In this document: positions 63,002-64,000 of the stretch, one piece after another
How the letters are laid out: the number at the start of each line of letters is the position of its first letter
Position numbering within the stretch: the first letter of the stretch is position 1
NCBI RefSeq assembly: GCF_048282545.1
Contig: NZ_CP182485.1
Location: 1,674,001 to 1,738,000, forward strand
Origin: Opacimonas immobilis
Lineage (GTDB): Bacteria; Pseudomonadota; Gammaproteobacteria; Enterobacterales; Alteromonadaceae
Direction: 5' to 3'
DNA: 64,000 nt
Position numbers and translations under genes: made by a program
Notes under the pieces: model-generated
Told to the model about the DNA's origin: nothing
Database searches by the model: none
What the model saw: only the letters and a program-made list of their open reading frames with translations

Positions 63002-64000
63002 CTAGTCAACACTTGCTGGTCTAGTCATTGGAGCTTGTGCACGATTCACGACTGAGGCAATCGCTGCTTGGCGTGCAGTGCGAGCAATAGTCGGACGAGA
63101 TGCATCATTTAATACGTTGATAACGATATCGCCAAACTCACTTTCTAACGCTTTTGGTAAAGCAGTAGGATGTGATGCTCGAGCTTTACTTGGTAATGCA
63201 GCTTGTTTAGTCGGTTCTGCATCCACTAACTTAGCTGGTTCAGCATCCACCGGGGGGTGAATATCAATACCCGGCTCAGTGACTGTCTCAGTAACGGCAA
63301 TCTCGCTTTCAGCGACCATTTCCGTGACACTCGCCGTTTCCACTGCTTGGGTAACTTCAGCCGAGGTCGACGGTTCAGCTTGCTTACCAGATTCGGCCAT
63401 AATAGTCGCATCTTCGTTTTGTTCACTCACGACTGGCTCAACAACGTCTGATTCAACCGCATCGTCCAGTGGCAGTTCTGCTTGCGCCTGTTCTTGTTTG
63501 CGTTTTTGCCCCGCTGCACGTGCATGCCGTGGTGAGCGGCGAGAGCGAGTACGACGCTCTTTGTGTTCAGAGGCTTCATTCTCAGTGTTTTCAGCAGTAT
63601 GCTCTGACACCGACTCCGTTGCAACAGCTGAATCAGTGACTGGTTCAGGTTGCTCTGCCGCTGTATCCGGCGCTGAAGGTATTGTAACAGGTGCTTGAGT
63701 AGACTCAGATACGTTAGGAGTCTCGGTAACGCTTTCTTGCACAACCACTGATGAATCTAGTTCACCATTACTTTCTGCTTCAACTGGCGCTACACGAACC
63801 GACCTGCGATTATCGCGACGCTTGCGACGTTCACGTGGTGGCTTGCTGACTGTTTCCGCTTCAGCAGCTTCACTGGCTGCACGTTTTGTCTCATTGCGCT
63901 CTGTTTTTGCATTGCGGTCTCTTTTGTCATGCTGTTCGTTGCGTTCGTTACGCTGAGAACGACGTGATTTAGACTTGCGTTCTTTATCTCCATGATCCCC
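63002..64000 (-). CDS. rne: Ribonuclease E, C-terminal part
   Basis: Partial, 332 codons plus stop, open to the right edge. Low-complexity Arg/Glu-rich stretches (about 63780-64000 and 63500-63560) followed by Glu/Val/Thr-rich disordered sequence and a short conserved tail (RTARQAAIASVVNRAQAPMT). This is the layout of the RNase E degradosome scaffold: arginine-rich RNA-binding segments and a C-terminal microdomain, probably for PNPase binding. The catalytic half is outside the window. Location beside topA does not itself prove identity. Confidence 0.8.
   Translation of the reverse strand, partial: GDHGDKERKSKSRRSQRNERNEQHDKRDRNAKTERNETKRAASEAAEAETVSKPPRERRKRRDNRRSVRVAPVEAESNGELDSSVVVQESVTETPNVSESTQAPVTIPSAPDTAAEQPEPVTDSAVATESVSEHTAENTENEASEHKERRTRSRRSPRHARAAGQKRKQEQAQAELPLDDAVESDVVEPVVSEQNEDATIMAESGKQAEPSTSAEVTQAVETASVTEMVAESEIAVTETVTEPGIDIHPPVDAEPAKLVDAEPTKQAALPSKARASHPTALPKALESEFGDIVINVLNDASRPTIARTARQAAIASVVNRAQAPMTRPASVD

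Noticed and set aside
63279..63698. 139-codon plus-strand frame in the rne tail
   Set aside because: Ser/Ala-rich mirror of the low-complexity RNase E C-terminus.

Overview
The window looks like chromosome of a marine-type gammaproteobacterium, most likely of the order Alteromonadales. The housekeeping genes (topA, RNase E tail, rnhA/dnaQ divergent pair, three tRNA-Asp, hrpA, lolD/lolE, astB) are of gammaproteobacterial type, and PilZ, EAL and secreted GH13/GH31 proteins fit that lifestyle. Genus cannot be fixed from the sequence alone.

Layout. (1) 1-7.8 kb is the end of an exopolysaccharide region: two WecA/MraY-family sugar-phosphate transferases (one cut by the left edge), a PglF/CapD-like membrane protein that seems to have lost its NAD-binding site, two lipoproteins and a YjbH-family outer-membrane protein. 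(2) 7.8-22.1 kb is the most unusual part: a curli-type secretion locus built around CsgG and CsgF homologues, but with two giant (754 and 800 aa) curlin-like repeat proteins as the apparent fibre subunits, a NarL-type response regulator plus a 7TM histidine kinase in the same operon, a CARDB-like lipoprotein, a HEAT-repeat periplasmic protein, and a di-haem MauG/CcpA-type peroxidase between the two subunit genes. No CsgE, CsgC or classical CsgD is present. A 16-bp 7-2-7 inverted repeat of NarL type (TACYAYA-N2-TATGGTA) lies upstream of both subunit genes and of the peroxidase gene, so one regulator plausibly controls all three. (3) 22.1-32.2 kb is a more A+T-rich two-gene block (a lipoprotein and a 2996-aa surface lipoprotein with a seven-bladed FG-GAP propeller). 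It is bounded by a perfect 67-bp direct repeat of the 3' end of the HEAT-repeat gene, as expected for an insertion that left the operon's original terminator on its far side. (4) 32.2-35.2 kb is an A+T-rich strip with three stand-alone 68-75 aa LuxR-type HTH proteins, a HipBA toxin-antitoxin pair and a gene remnant. (5) 35.2-64 kb is mostly ordinary chromosome: a DMT permease, homocysteine methyltransferase, a secreted GH13/GH31 pair, a signalling cluster (receiver with a cut-down HTH, porin-like protein, REC-EAL phosphodiesterase), isoaspartyl peptidase, hrpA, PilZ, rnhA/dnaQ, tRNA-Asp x3 with a strong promoter, SprT-like, DUF2721, cytoplasmic alpha-glucosidase, lolD/lolE, a dicarboxylate symporter, astB, topA and the RNase E C-terminus.

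Working model (inference). A surface or cell-cell signal sensed by the 7TM kinase activates the NarL-type regulator, which switches on two solenoid amyloid-like subunits exported through CsgG with CsgF. The EPS genes, the large surface lipoprotein, c-di-GMP proteins (EAL, PilZ) and mini-LuxR proteins make the left half of the window a biofilm-matrix island.
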